Positions 22,033 to 31,800 of a stretch of DNA of 64,000 nucleotides are shown here, one piece after another. The stretch is from assembly GCA_039704465.1 (NCBI GenBank), contig JASFAU010000013.1, forward strand, positions 806,001 to 870,000, read 5' to 3'. Below the pieces are notes generated by a model that had not been told where the DNA came from, made no database searches, and saw only the letters and a program-made list of their open reading frames with translations. The position numbers and the translations under genes are program-made. Source of the stretch: Plasmodiophora brassicae. Its lineage: Eukaryota > Endomyxa > Phytomyxea > Plasmodiophorida > Plasmodiophoridae. How positions within the stretch are numbered: the first letter of the stretch is position 1; each line of letters starts with the position of its first letter.

Positions 22033-22297
22033 CCGTCGTCGTGCACCTCTGCTGACCTCGTTGCGCTGGTTCTTCTGTATTGCTGCAGGGGGCACTGATG
22101 CAGCAGCTGGTCCGCTACGGACTCCGCAGCGCTCTTCTTCTGCCATCCCCATGACGACGATCCGCATGACATCGTTGCCAGCAGATCGCCGGTGCTGACC
22201 CGGATGAGACGGACGCTCGACTGCGTTCGTTGGTACTGCTTGGTGTCGATGTATATTTCCAGCTGCCGTTTGCGTAGACTTTGTGTCGGTATTCAAG

Positions 22298-23083
22298 TCA
22301 CGGACACCATGGCCGTAAGGAACGAACCCGCCGTACTGCCATAGCGGCCGTCAAGACAGCGTCCACACCACATGGCAGTAGACCCGGAACACGGAACACA
22401 ACCGCCAGCACAAGCGTTACTCCGCTCATCTCAAGCCTTATGAAATAGTCATAAGCGAGCAGAAAAGAGCAACGGTCAGTCACCGTTTCGCACACACTGC
22501 TTATCCTTCGCAGAGCGATTGTAAACAGGTGAAACAGGTACACCCAAACCATTGCCGACAAAGGCCAGCTCAGCACAATTAGACCGAAGGCGGTACAGAC
22601 GCAAGCTGACACAGCAAATATGAATGGCAACAGTCTCCGTCGATACCCGCCAGTGGTTACCCCCACAGGATTGCCGCCAGGCTGTGGAATGGGCGGAACC
22701 GCCATCACCATATGTGAACGCGCGATACGAATGACTACGCGCTCTGGTACATCAAACGCAAGCGCCAGTTGTGGAACCCAACTCATAAACGCGTCCAGGC
22801 GATTGGTAGATGCACACCAGGAGGCCAGCTCATCAATCATGATGTGTGGTGGCGTTGTGGATGTCGTCCCGTCACAACTCAACTGTCTGGCCTCGAACAG
22901 GGCACTGCAAACAGGCGGTAATCGAAGGAAGTCCATCGCGGACCGACGTGTCATCATGAACGGCAACAGTTGGACGAGAAATTCGGGTTCGAACTCCAGA
23001 CCAGGGACGAATGACATGGCTTGAAGTAGGTGGAGCAACGCGTTTCGCGCGCGACTTCTGTTCGACCAGCCATGCGCCACCAT
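22298..23083 (-). CDS. Orphan membrane protein
   Basis: From ATG 23083 there is one long frame. A soluble helical N-half (LLHLLQAMSFVPGLEFEP, FLVQLLPFMMT) is followed by at least two hydrophobic helices (LLPFIFAVSACVCTAFGLIV and AMVWVYLFHLFTIAL) and a further one (SGVTLVLAVVFRV). The soluble half could hold helical repeats. No family is recognised. The true start may lie in an upstream exon. Confidence 0.55.
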   Translation of the reverse strand: MVAHGWSNRSRARNALLHLLQAMSFVPGLEFEPEFLVQLLPFMMTRRSAMDFLRLPPVCSALFEARQLSCDGTTSTTPPHIMIDELASWCASTNRLDAFMSWVPQLALAFDVPERVVIRIARSHMVMAVPPIPQPGGNPVGVTTGGYRRRLLPFIFAVSACVCTAFGLIVLSWPLSAMVWVYLFHLFTIALRRISSVCETVTDRCSFLLAYDYFIRLEMSGVTLVLAVVFRVPGLLPCGVDAVLTAAMAVRRVRSLRPWCP

Positions 23084-23336
23084 GAATGGCTGCACAACGA
23101 GTGTACGCTGTCAGCACGATGACGGTTGCTGGCAACCGTTTGCGCTTTGAGTGCTGCATGACGATATGGGCTACACTGGACGTTGGTGACGATAATGGTA
23201 CTGGGCCCCACGCGTCCTTATTGCCCACCGGATCGGACTGTTTAGCAAGGTCGTCGACCCGCATTGGACCATGTGCCGAATGCTGTTAGGGTGCCTCTAC
23301 CGACTACCGTCAGCAGAGGCAATCGCGGTGATCCAT

Positions 23337-24166
23337 CTATTGGTAGCGACTCGGATAAAGAGACTCCTTCTCGGCAGTGCCTTCGAGCTCGACGAATTGG
23401 ACAGCGCGGGCGGACGACCCAGGGACGTCTCGTAACGTATAAGCAGTCAAGCAGGCAGTGGCGAGCACGCCGACGGTGATCCAGTTGGCCTGCAGGATTG
23501 CGAACGGTTCCGACAGCGACTTCTGTTTCGAAACGATCCCGGCAATCGCAGTGATTACCGAAAGTGCCGCGCAGGCCTCTCCCGATAGGCGATGCCATGG
23601 CGTGACCGCTTGTCGCGACGCGACCGTCAACCTGCGAACAAAGATCCCGTCTCTTAGATGCTAGGTGGTGCCGTAAGACGTGAATAACGAGTACTGCTTA
23701 CAAGTTCGACAAGAAAGCGACGACACCGCCTATAAGCTGGCACATCAGGCAGACCAGTGTCGATATCCCTAACCAGGAATGCGACGACATTAGGTGTGGC
23801 TTGCCGTGGTCGTCCTTGACCTGAAACGCAACGCAAACAGCTAGAAGCATCGTACTTGTAGCAATCGTGTTGGCAACCCAATGCGTCTTCTTTCTAGTAG
23901 GCCTCTCAACAGATCCCATTGTTTTGAACGCGCTGGATCCTGAGTAAGGCGTTCGTCAGCAGAGGGGGCAATACAGCATCCCATGCCAAGGTGTAGAGCC
24001 TACCCAGGAGAACACAGGCGACGGCAACGATAGCCAGCGTTATGTGCCAGTTGAAATAAACGGGCCCTCCGCGCGTTGACCATCCGCCCAGGCCCGCATG
24101 TATCCAGAACAGGCTAAGCATTACAGTTGTCACTGCCGATAGCCTGGCCAGCAGACTTGCTGACAT
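23337..24166 (-). CDS. Cytochrome b561 (downstream tandem copy)
   Basis: A six-helix transmembrane ferric/monodehydroascorbate reductase that moves electrons across a membrane between two b hemes. The expected four heme-ligand histidines are present: NWHITL (helix 2), KKTHWVANT (helix 3), SSHSWLG (helix 4) and PWHRLSG (helix 5). Helix 1 contains LFWIHAGLGGWSTRGG. Three exons are needed, from ATG 24166 to the stop at 23337. It is a diverged copy of the gene immediately upstream. Confidence 0.92.
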
Positions 24167-24339
24167 CTAGGAACTCCTGTCTAGGAAATATACACACAGA
24201 CACACACCTACACAGCGGTATGGAGGCCGCGACGGGTCCAAGAAGGCCCCACAACCATATACGCGGTAGGACGTAGGCGTCGTCCTCACACGGGTTTGTA
24301 TTGTATGCAACGCGAACAAGGCGAAGATCGAACATTTCT

Positions 24340-25140
24340 TCAATCTGTATGGCCTGCATGTGACGTCATATGGATTCGTACCAACATGGGACCTCGCCTA
24401 CGTTTGGTATGGAGTGGTGGCAGTGCGGCGATGGCCGTCGTGACTATGATGGCAACGGCGATGACGTTGCCGGTGACGATAGCGGATGGATCTGTCAGCG
24501 ATTTCTGCTTGGAGACGAGACCGGTGAGCCCGGCGACAACGGCCATACACAGTGCAACGCTTCCGAAATAGCTGTGTACAGGGACGACGGCCGCCCTGAT
24601 ATGCTTCGGAAACCTATCTACAGATCAGCTCTGACAACATCGGCAGAACTGGATCGGAGCATACACGTCCATGAGGAAGGCGAGCGCTCCAGCGAGAAAT
24701 GGGCCGCCAGCCATGAAAATCAATGTGGCGAACCCGATCCACGAGTGCACCGAGGTCAGGTCGCGCTTGCCTTTGTCTTCATGAACCTCGAAGGCCACCT
24801 TGACGGCAGCTGCCATAGACACCAGGCAAATGGCATTGCCGACCCAGTGAATGGACTTCCTGGTCGGTCGGGAAACCGTGTCCGTGTACGTCCTAAACGC
24901 GGCCGACGCTGACCGGCGGACGTGTCATACAATAAAGAAGAGCGTTCAGCACCGAAAGGAACCTTGAAGACAAGTGGCGATAGCAACAACCCCGAGGAGA
25001 ATGTGCCAGTTGAAGTAGACATCCCCTGATCGCGTCGACCATCCTCCCAGGCCGCTGTGAAGCCACCACGCTGTCAGCGCCACGATCGCGGTGGACCCCA
25101 GCGTCAACGACCAGCTTCGAAGGGGCACCGCCCAGCCCAT
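24340..25140 (-). CDS. Cytochrome b561 (upstream tandem copy)
   Basis: It has the same architecture as its neighbour: WWLHSGLGGWSTRSG and NWHILLG in exon 1 (ATG 25140), then after an intron of about 54 nt RKSIHWVGNA and TSVHSWIGFA, and finally GLTGLVSKQKSLTDPS. The fifth-helix region before GLTGLV is short, and the equivalent of the neighbour's HRLSG histidine is not clearly assembled by eye, so that exon boundary is uncertain. The C-terminus is basic and shorter than in the sister copy. Confidence 0.88.
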
Positions 25141-25821
25141 CTTTAAAAAATGCCTCTGCAAGGTGGCACGTCTCGCCAGCAAAGTGCCTCCCAACGCAGC
25201 GAACTTACGAAGAGGCGAAAGCGTCGACGGCTTTAACGTGAGGTTACTGGAGTCACACGATATTTGATGTTCATTCGTGACACGACCAAACGACGCGGGG
25301 ACCGAATGCCGTCGGTCCCCGCTCGCATGAGCTTTATTCCGGCGCCGACTTCGCTATGCCCCCCTGTCGACAATATCGTACACAACACCCGTCCGGTTGC
25401 ACTCGTTCACGGGCGACAACTCGGTGAGGGACGGCGCGGCAGGTTCATGGCCGCGTTCGACAGCGATGCAGTTGACGTCGGGTCCGCCTCGGCGAATCGG
25501 CAAGACTCGTCGAACCACGTCGTGGCAGAGATCGGATCCACCGAGTCGTCGCCCGTGAACGAGCATAACCGGACGGGTGTTGTGTACGATATTGTCGACA
25601 GGGGCGGCGGCGGTCACGCAGGGTCGATAATCTCGGCCCCTGGCACGACTGGGTGGCGGGCGGCGACCTCTGACAGGATCTGATCGCGCTGCTGCCGAAG
25701 CATGGCGTCGTCGATCTCGGCGCGCTGCGCCTGGAGCGCCTCCGCCACAAGTCACATATCATTGCGGACTTGCGATGGTCACGGTGTCCGCCACAGACTC
25801 CGTGACGGACTTTGCGATTTG
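25141..25821. other. Intergenic region containing foldback 6 and an orphan fragment
   Basis: Apart from the foldback at 25361-25604, a minus-strand stretch at 25628-25760 reads as a plausible protein C-terminus: an Ala/Gln-rich helix with QQRDQILSEVAARHP and a stop. It has no visible upstream part. It is probably a displaced gene fragment. Confidence 0.45.
25361..25604. repeat. Foldback 6 (65-bp arms, 114-nt spacer)
   Basis: Bases 25361-25425 are the near-perfect reverse complement of 25540-25604. The spacer is much longer than in the other foldbacks, so this could be a cruciform or regulatory element or a small non-autonomous insertion. No target duplication is obvious. Confidence 0.9.
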
Positions 25822-26670
25822 ATGGCTGACCACTGCAGGCAGGCCGCTTGGACCGCGATATTCCAGCCTGCTCAGGATCCGTCGTCGTCGAAGCGAGGCG
25901 GCGGTCATGGGCATCGCGGACGAGGAGCTAGTTTTGGTCGTGGCCGTCGAGGTCGTGGCCGCGGCCATGTCCGTCAGACGGATCGATGTGAGGAGACCAA
26001 CGCCTCTATAATGCAGCGTGCAGCGGATCTCGCACGAATGCCCACGCGGACTCCTGAAGAAATCCAAGCGTATCGCCAGGCGAGGAAACGCGCATTTCCG
26101 AGGCGTAATCCCTCTTCAGCTGACGATGAACCGCCGGCGAAAGTCCCTTGTACCGACACGGCCGATGCCGCCGCCGCAACTGCCCTCCAAAGCATCGCCA
26201 TGAATTACGCCGACGAATCCGAACCTGAAGAAGGTGCCGTCGTGCCGGAAGATGCTACAGTACCTATCGAAGCTGTGACTGCGACCGGGGACGTTGATGC
26301 TGCCGGCGAAGCCACTGACATTCAGGAAGACGTTGTCGAAGAGGTTCGCAGCGATATTCCGCAGGAAGAGCCTCCTAGCGTCTGCCCGCCGTCCATCACC
26401 GCAAAGCCCTCGTACTCATGCAAGTACTATTTGTACGGGACATGTCGGAACGGACGACACTGTACCAGACGACACGACCCGGACGCGCGTGCCAGTGTTC
26501 TGACACGCCAAGCTGAGCAACCGAGGCGGATCGGCCAGCTTCGCGTCCCGAGGCCTGCCACATCGCTGCTACGAACCCTTCTCGAACCCGAAATCCGTCA
26601 ACAGCATAACGCCATCTTGGAATGCTTCAAGTTCCTCGTCGAGAGCAACTTCTTCCAGGACTCGGCATAG
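25822..26670 (+). CDS. NUFIP-like zinc-finger protein (box C/D snoRNP assembly)
   Basis: NUFIP1/Rsa1 proteins scaffold box C/D snoRNP assembly. From ATG 25822 there is a Gly/Arg-rich RNA-binding-type segment (HGHRGRGASFGRGRRGRGRG). It is followed by the NUFIP-type motif MPTRTPEEIQAYRQARKRAF (about 26040), an acidic linker, a CCCH zinc finger CKYYLYGTCRNGRHCTRRH (about 26420) and a C-terminal helix SLLRTLLEPEIRQQHNAILE with FLVESNFF, as at the end of plant and fungal relatives. Single exon. The combination makes NUFIP the best reading; a generic CCCH RNA-binding protein is the alternative. Confidence 0.7.
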   Translation: MADHCRQAAWTAIFQPAQDPSSSKRGGGHGHRGRGASFGRGRRGRGRGHVRQTDRCEETNASIMQRAADLARMPTRTPEEIQAYRQARKRAFPRRNPSSADDEPPAKVPCTDTADAAAATALQSIAMNYADESEPEEGAVVPEDATVPIEAVTATGDVDAAGEATDIQEDVVEEVRSDIPQEEPPSVCPPSITAKPSYSCKYYLYGTCRNGRHCTRRHDPDARASVLTRQAEQPRRIGQLRVPRPATSLLRTLLEPEIRQQHNAILECFKFLVESNFFQDSA

Positions 26671-26833
26671 TTTCGTCCATTCCGGTATCGCACCTGTATC
26701 ATAATATATACCAGACGCGCGAAGAACGTCGCCGTTCGCCCGTGCTGGCGCTATGGTTAGCATTAGGTCGATCGCAAGTAGGTACGCGGACTCCGATTGG
26801 CCAGTACCACCTGGTCCCGACGTTATCCCTGCC

Positions 26834-28308
26834 ATGGCGCTAGTCCAACTTCGGGGTGCCGATATCCCCGGGGCACCCGGCTCCACGAAACGGGCGCCCG
26901 CACCGTCGGGCCCGCACACCACCGGCCTCGTCGTCGAGGACGCGTCCAAGACGGAAACAACGTGGATCGTGAAGATCTTCGACTTCCTGCTGACGTCGAC
27001 GTATAACCTCTCCTATTTCGGTACGTACGTACCGTCGGCGCTTGGCACCCGATGCTGATTTGGCGAGAAGGCGTTGTCGCTGGCGAGGACGCACTTCGGG
27101 AGAAGGTGGCCACATGCCATGGAAGCTCGTTGCTCTTCGGTCAGGCCCTGCTTCGACACCTGGACCTAGAGAAGACGATGTCGACCATGCACGTCATCAG
27201 TAAGCGCGAATCGGCGGTCGGCGCCTAAACGATTCGAATGACGCGCGACCCTGCGTAGCGTTGTCGACACAGAAGACATTCCGGCGGTCGCTATGCACTC
27301 TGACCAGGATGCTGCTAGCCGATCAGCATCTGATGCCGCAGTATGGCGCGCCTGGGTTGTGTTCGCGGTCAGCGGTGAAGCGTCGCATAGGTTCAGGGCG
27401 TACTTCCGGCCGCGAACGGTGGCCATGGGCGACCTCGTGGAGCTCCTCGCCATCTTCCGCGAGATGACGATCGCGAACCTGAAGCGGATCGCCCTCGCCG
27501 AACCGCCACAGAGCACGTTGCTCGAGCAAGCCGTCACGAAGGAGCACAAGGAGACGATCATGGCGAAACATCTGCAGGAGAAGCTCGACAAGCACCGGTC
27601 GGGGACGTTCCAAACCGCTTCACAGTGCAGCGCAGTGACGTTGTGGCCAACACCAGGGTGAGCAATGCCGACGTTCTCGACAGCAAGAAGAAGTACATGG
27701 AGTCGCTGATGAGGCAGATCGCGACTGTGAAGGCGCGTCGCGATGAGATCCGCGCGTCGATCGCGTCCCGGGACCACCAGTGCCATGTCGTGGGCGCCAC
27801 GCCGTTCGAGTCGCAACGCGAGACGCTGGCGGCGCAGGTGGCGACGACGAAGGCGAAGTTCGCCGAGATGAAGGAGGCGAACCGGAACCTGGAGGACAAA
27901 CTGCACCGGCGGAAGGTGGCCGGCGAGGCCGAGGTCCAGAAGTGCATCGCCGAGTACGACGCCGCCATGACGAAGGTCTACGACGAGATCAACGTGCTGC
28001 GCGCCGACCTCGACGACAAACGCGAGCGCTGCCGGTTCCTGACCGCGTTCTTCCAGGACCTGGACGAGCGCCGCGCCGCCAAAGCCGAACAGGAGCGCCT
28101 CGAGGCGCTCCGCGTCAAGACACTTGAACGGAACCTGCGCATCTGGTATCTGACGACTGACTGCCTAAGTCCCACGACGAACCTTCGCTGACCACTGCCT
28201 CGTAGGGCGTGTGCCGCCCTGCTCCTGCAACGGGCTCTGGCGAAGTCGATGCGGGCGCCGTCGAAGAAGAAGGGGAAGGGCGGTGCGAAGAAGAAGAAGA
28301 AGAATTGA
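26834..28308 (+). CDS. Coiled-coil axonemal protein, DRC9/IQCG-like
   Basis: From ATG 26834, exon 1 (to about 27022) joins, via an intron of about 47 nt, an exon with GEDALREKVATCHGSSLLFG. Later exons are long coiled coils: FREMTIANLKRIALAEPPQ, KEHKETIMAKHLQEKLDKHR, KYMESLMRQIATVKARRDE. A segment IAEYDAAMTKVYDEINVLR (about 27950) aligns with the conserved block before the IQ motif in DRC9/DRC10. The protein ends in a Lys/Gly tail (KKKGKGGAKKKKKN), as in those proteins. Near 27602 the frame shifts by one base in a GGGG run. DRC9 is a guess; another dynein-regulatory coiled-coil protein is possible. Confidence 0.5.
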
Positions 28309-28422
28309 ATACAGGAGCTCGGGATCGCGAGGTGCGTGCACGTGCAGCACGCACCCGGCGCGCGCCGCATACGCAACCCCCGGGAGGAGGGGGGCGCGGA
28401 GGGGGAGGCCACCGCCAGTGCA

Positions 28423-30781
28423 ATGTGGCTGGTCGTCATCGCGGCGTGGCTGGTGACGGGTGCGGGCGCCTGGTACCCGTTGCGGGCGCGAGCGCGATGC
28501 TTGTACCCGGGATCGGTGCCGAACTGTACGGCGGTGATGTCGGCGCGCACCCAGCACGTCACGACGCACAACGACACGCACGTGTTCGTGTTCGGCGGGC
28601 GCGCCAACGTCTTCTTCAACACGTCGCTGCGGCACAACATCGGCGCCTTGCCCCCGTATCGCTCCCTGTCGGTGACGGCGACGATCAACCCGGGGTCGCC
28701 GGCGTGTGCCGCGCTGTCCAACTGTTGGTACCGGGGCGTCTGCAACGCGAACGGCACGTGCGCGTGCGCGTACGGGTACTCGGGTGCGGACTGCTCCCTG
28801 GAGGAAGACGTCGTCATCCTGGACGACTTCTGGATCTACGACATCTACGGCCAGTACTGGATGCAGGTGCCGAAGTCGGGCGCGTGGCCGACCGCACGCG
28901 TGAAGCCGTCGTTCATGTACCACGACGACCGCCTCGTCATGTACGCTGGGTACAGCCAGCTCTGCGGCGACTTCTGCAACGACGTGTACGAGGGGCGGCG
29001 TTGGCGCGTCCTCCCACCGCCGGGCTAATAGTCGTGGCACAGCTGGGAGTACCGCTTCGTCCCGGGGATGTCGCCCGCGGGGAACGCGTCGAGCGTGTTC
29101 CGGCCGGTCGGCTGGACAATGATCGGGACGGGCCCGTCGAAACGCTGGCAAACGGCCACCGTCCTGTACGGGAATTGCATGGTGATCCATGGCGGCCACC
29201 ACGTGTTTGCCGCCCTGGACGAGGTCTGGAAGTTCTGCTTCGATTCGTACAACTGGACGCGGATCCGTACGACCGGGCCGGCCAGCCAACCCGCCAAGGT
29301 ACACAACAGCACCCGGTGGGGCCGCGTTTGCCATCGCGTAAACGCCATGCGATAGGTGCCGTTGCCGAGGCTGGAGCACGCCGCCAGCGTCTACAAGACG
29401 TCCCTCTACATTTACGGCGGCATGTACGCGGACGTCAACAGGAGCATCGACCAGCGGCCGTCGCTGGGCGACATGTGGAAGCTGGACCTGACCACCGGGA
29501 TCTGGACGCAGGTCGCCCTGCCGGGCGCGTCGCCGCAGGAACGGGCCAAGGTCCAGTCGGTCGTCATCGGCAGGTACCTGTACATGTTCGGCGGGTGCGA
29601 TGCGGTTCGGCGCCGGTGCGACCACCACGGTTCTGATTCGGTCCGGCGGCAGGTTCTTCGACGAGGCCTTCTACCAGGACACGTGGCAGTTCGACCTGGT
29701 CAACGAGCGATGGGCGCTGCTGCCGATGCCTGGACGAGGTCAACCTCGGTGCACTGCTGGCATGCCCAGGCGTTGACCGGGTGTGTCTTGTGGAATAGCG
29801 GCCCTACCGGCACCACGCGGCGCGTACTCGCTGATAGGGATCCCGGCGAACAACACGATCATCATGGTGGGCGGCAACGGCTGGGTCCGGAACGCGGATG
29901 GCACACAAGGCCCCGAGCACGTGTACAACGACGTCCAGGCCGTCGTCCTCGATGACTGCGCCGGGTCCAAGTACTCGTCGGCGCCACCCTGCTCGGGCAA
30001 TGGGGTGCGTCAGCAACCACAGCGACCGCGATTCGTACGGCGTTCACGCGTTGGCAGGTCTGCCTGTTCGGGACGTGTCGCTGCGATACGAACTGGTTCG
30101 ACGACAATTGCAGTATGCGGATCTGCCCGGGCGACACGTGCTCGTTCGTCGACCTGCAACCGGTCTGCGTCCACTGCCAGAGACGGGTGCGTGGGCGTGC
30201 ACTGCTTCACCGATGGCACTAACGGACGACGGCAGGGTACATGCGTCAACGGCGCCTGCCGTTGCAATTCGACGTACAGGGGCCAGATGTGCAACGAGCA
30301 GTACTGCCCGAACACGAATTGTTCGCTTTCGACCCACGGCACGTGCATCGACTTGTTCCCGGTCGGCCTGCCGACGTGCACCTGCCTTCCCGCCTATTAC
30401 GGTGTTGGCTGCGAGATGAGTACGGCAACGACGCCGTCGCCGGTCGATATCCACGACAGCGTCTGACCGGCATTCGTGCATGTAGTAACGTGCCCGAACA
30501 TGTGCTCGGGACATGGGACATGTTTGCCACTGGGCCATTGCGTCTGCGACGCGACGTCCTACAGCGGGTTCCATTACGAGGGTGCCGACTGCTCACAATG
30601 TACAGCAGCCGCGTTTGTGTTCCGAGCGCCAGGGTCCTGACATGCGTGCACATCAGTGGTGTACAAGGTCGACGAAAGCCTGGCGTCATCGGCGCCGCGC
30701 CACGCCGAGGTCTCCTTCGTCGTCCTGATGGGCATTCTCTGGGTGTGGATCGCGATCGCGTCCATGATAAGATTTCACTAA
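28423..30781 (+). CDS. Kelch-EGF type I membrane protein (attractin/MEGF8-like)
   Basis: From ATG 28423 there is a signal peptide (WLVVIAAWLVTGAGA) and an EGF-like module (CWYRGVCNANGTCACAYGYSG at about 28730). Kelch-type blades follow over several exons (LYIYGGMYAD, YLYMFGGCD, NTIIMVGGNGW), then more EGF-like modules (GTCRCDTNWFDDNC, ACRCNSTYRGQMC, HGTCLPLGHCVCDATSYSG). A C-terminal membrane helix (VSFVVLMGILWVWIAIASM) leaves a three-residue tail at the TAA at 30779-30781. The order EGF-kelch-EGF-TM resembles attractin/MEGF8. It is probably a surface receptor or adhesion protein. Confidence 0.85.
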
Positions 30782-30842
30782 ATATTCCGCTATGTATTTA
30801 CCTTGGACTCCCACCCTATACGTTAGCACCAAGGTCGGGTCT

Positions 30843-31519
30843 TCATAGAAAGTTGGTCCCGGGCTCATCATCATCATCATCATCGTCACTGTCGTCATCG
30901 AGGTCGACACTGTCGTCGTCGTCGCTGGCGTCATCGTGGCCGCCGATGTGAACCGCGTTGTCATGGTCGCTGTCGGAGGAGCCGGAGCTGTCGTCGAGGT
31001 CACGCGACAGGGGACCCTTCCGGGGGACGACCACGATCCGGGCCTGCTCTAGGATATACCGCCCGACCTTGTACCGTTGGTCTTCGTCGTCCGCCTCGAT
31101 CTGCGCCAAGCGTCACCAGAGGTTACAGATGCAAGGACGGTATCAACCGGACTGACGTATTTCCAGCCGAGCTCGGCATCGCACGCCAGGCAGAAGATGG
31201 CGCTGATAATGTGAATCCCCGTTCGCAGGCGCTGCTTGACAGGTTCGGCAGTACGAAGGTTCACACTGGCCATCATCAGGAGCGTCAGCGCGGGCGACAA
31301 TCATAGAGCAAACGTCGTACACGGCATCGAACAGGAACGCCTGGCCCGACGAAGCGACAAAGTTCTACAGACGGGGGGTAGTAGCAGTGTGGACAATCGG
31401 AGCGGTACACGTACCCGTGAATGCAGATGGTGCTTGACGGTGAGATGCACGCCGCAATGCTTGCAGAGGACCAGGTCGGACCGGGTCCCTGTCAGGTACT
31501 GGCGCAGGACGACGCCCAT
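30843..31519 (-). CDS. Yippee-like zinc-binding protein with acidic tail
   Basis: Yippee proteins are small, single-zinc beta-tent proteins, also seen as the CTLH ligase subunit. From ATG 31519: MGVVLRQYLTG then CKHCGVHLT (first zinc pair), AFLFDAV joined over a GTACGA...CCAG intron to VNLRTAEPVKQRLRTG, then CLACDAELGWKYV (second zinc pair), and after another intron DQRYKVGRYILEQARIV. The last about 40 residues are an unusual Asp/Ser-rich tail (DDDSDDDDDDDEPG). The upstream intergenic region to the ankyrin gene (about 31520-31800) shows nothing coding. Confidence 0.9.
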
Positions 31520-31800
31520 TGGCGAAATGTAGGACACGCGCGCGGTATATTGCGTACCGCTGCTGCTGGCCGTGGCAGAGTCACGACAGGCACTGAGCAC
31601 AGCGCCGAGCGCTGCCCGCAGATGCGCGCAGTTCCCCAGTCGGGCAAAATTGGGGCGCCTGCAGCTGGCCAGTGGCCGGGGCGGCCCTCAGCGACTGCGA
31701 GCTGCAGCCTGCACTCTGCAGCGCCGGCCGCCGGAAAGTATACGGCTGGCTGTTTTTCGCACCTCATTCATCGGGCCGTATTCTACCACCGTTTTATAAG

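Noticed and set aside
22872..23264. Minus-strand frame upstream of the orphan membrane protein as its first exon
   Set aside because: It overlaps the membrane-protein frame in a different phase for over 200 nt and offers no splice site that joins them convincingly.
28165..29628. 487-codon minus-strand frame
   Set aside because: It lies opposite the signal peptide, EGF and kelch exons of a recognisable gene and has His/Val/Arg-biased, motif-free sequence.
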